The notes beneath the pieces were generated by a model that worked only from the letters and a program-made list of their open reading frames with translations, made no database searches and was not told the origin of the DNA. A stretch of 5,858 nt of DNA from an uncultured Desulfovibrio sp. (GTDB lineage: Bacteria; Desulfobacterota; Desulfovibrionia; Desulfovibrionales; Desulfovibrionaceae). The stretch lies in contig CAMWPE010000158.1 of NCBI GenBank assembly GCA_947176055.1, positions 1-5,858 of the forward strand, in the 5' to 3' direction. Made by a program: the position numbers and the translations under genes. Numbering within the stretch: position 1 is the stretch's first letter; every line of letters starts with the position of its first letter. Positions 5,659 through 5,858 of this stretch are shown piece by piece.

Positions 5659-5811
5659 TTACGCCATTCCTTTCACGTTATGTTCTATAAATTTAATCTC
5701 TTTTTTGTCAAGGCCGTATTTCGCAAACAAGCGGCGGTCAATTTCGGGGATTGTCCGCGACCAATCAATATCCGACCTTTCCGAAAAATCCTGTACAGGA
5801 ATATACCTGTA
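5659..5811 (-). CDS. Second methyltransferase specificity module, C-terminal fragment cut by the contig end
   Basis: About 50 C-terminal residues precede a TAA at 5659-5661; the rest of the gene lies beyond the contig end. The fragment reads YIPVQDF, then SDIDWS, EIDRRLFAKYGL and FIEHNVK. It aligns without gaps to the end of the complete module (4593-5621), with 29 identical residues of 47 by my count. It is therefore a paralogue of that module, encoded just upstream on the same strand with a 37-base gap, and probably in the same operon. At DNA level the two ends are well diverged; the longest shared run I found is 13 bases (4667-4679 and 5733-5745), so this is not a recent copy or an assembly duplicate. 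Whether its missing N-terminus also begins at NPPY, or is a full methyltransferase, cannot be told. An open frame continues to 5847, but those extra codons are adapter. Confidence 0.75.
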   Translation of the reverse strand, partial: YRYIPVQDFSERSDIDWSRTIPEIDRRLFAKYGLDKKEIKFIEHNVKGMA

Positions 5812-5858
5812 GCTTATACACATCTCCGAGCCCACGAGACTAGGCATGATCTCGTATG
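5807..5858. other. Illumina Nextera adapter contamination at the contig end
   Basis: From 5813 the sequence matches the Nextera transposase mosaic end (CTTATACACATCT, 5813-5825), then the read-2 adapter CCGAGCCCACGAGAC (5826-5840), an 8-base index TAGGCATG (5841-5848, the i7 index I know as N706), then ATCTCGTATG (5849-5858), the start of the P7 flow-cell sequence. The full 19-base mosaic end would begin at 5807, with two mismatches at 5811-5812, so genomic sequence ends somewhere between 5806 and 5812. It is not biological sequence and should be trimmed. Confidence 0.97.

Noticed and set aside
5812..5847. Apparent N-terminus of the truncated module (MPSLVGSEMCIS)
   Set aside because: These codons are the reverse complement of adapter and index sequence, not genome.
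1..5858. CRISPR array, tRNA, rRNA or intact transposase
   Set aside because: No regularly spaced direct repeats, no cloverleaf- or rRNA-like sequence and no transposase frame was seen on either strand.

Overview
This is the end of a bacterial contig, probably metagenomic or a draft assembly. The last ~46-52 bases are Illumina Nextera library adapter rather than genome. The housekeeping part (FeoB tail and a Kbp/YgaU-type BON-LysM protein) fits a bacterium with moderately high GC, roughly 50-60% in lines I counted by hand. Gram-negative is likely, since Kbp is best known from Proteobacteria, but I cannot name a phylum.

Layout. Positions 1-249 (+) hold the C-terminus of the ferrous iron transporter FeoB. 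Positions 395-838 (+) hold a complete kbp-like gene with a good Shine-Dalgarno and a clear intrinsic terminator at 858-883. Positions 884-1293 are a spacer rich in secondary structure. It carries a plausible promoter, a hairpin that would bury a Shine-Dalgarno, a 20-codon hydrophobic micro-ORF (1028-1090), a 12-bp perfect inverted repeat (961-972 / 1160-1171) and two further hairpins. From 1294 to the contig end everything runs on the minus strand and forms a restriction-modification operon, read right to left: the 3' end of one methyltransferase/specificity module (5659-5811, cut by the contig end), a complete second module (4593-5621), and a 1099-residue nuclease-helicase-methyltransferase core (1294-4593).

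How the genes work together. The large protein carries, in order, a T5orf172-type GIY-YIG nuclease domain, an SF2 helicase/translocase with recognisable motifs, a charged probable coiled coil, and the first half of a gamma-class N6-adenine methyltransferase (motif X-like QVFTP, an altered AdoMet-binding motif I, and a following G-D-A segment). It stops just before the catalytic NPPY motif. The separate upstream gene starts almost directly with that motif (NPPY at residues 9-12) and continues into a probable target-recognition domain. The methyltransferase thus appears cut between its AdoMet-binding and catalytic halves and encoded in permuted order, C-terminal half first. The two genes overlap as TAATG. 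A second, divergent C-terminal module lies directly upstream in the same direction, which suggests one motor/nuclease core served by interchangeable catalytic-specificity subunits. The recognition region of the complete module is strikingly AT-rich (about 31% GC over 4981-5460), consistent with specificity-domain exchange. This split, multi-module arrangement is the most interesting feature of the window. The families are known; whether the arrangement has been described I cannot tell without searches.
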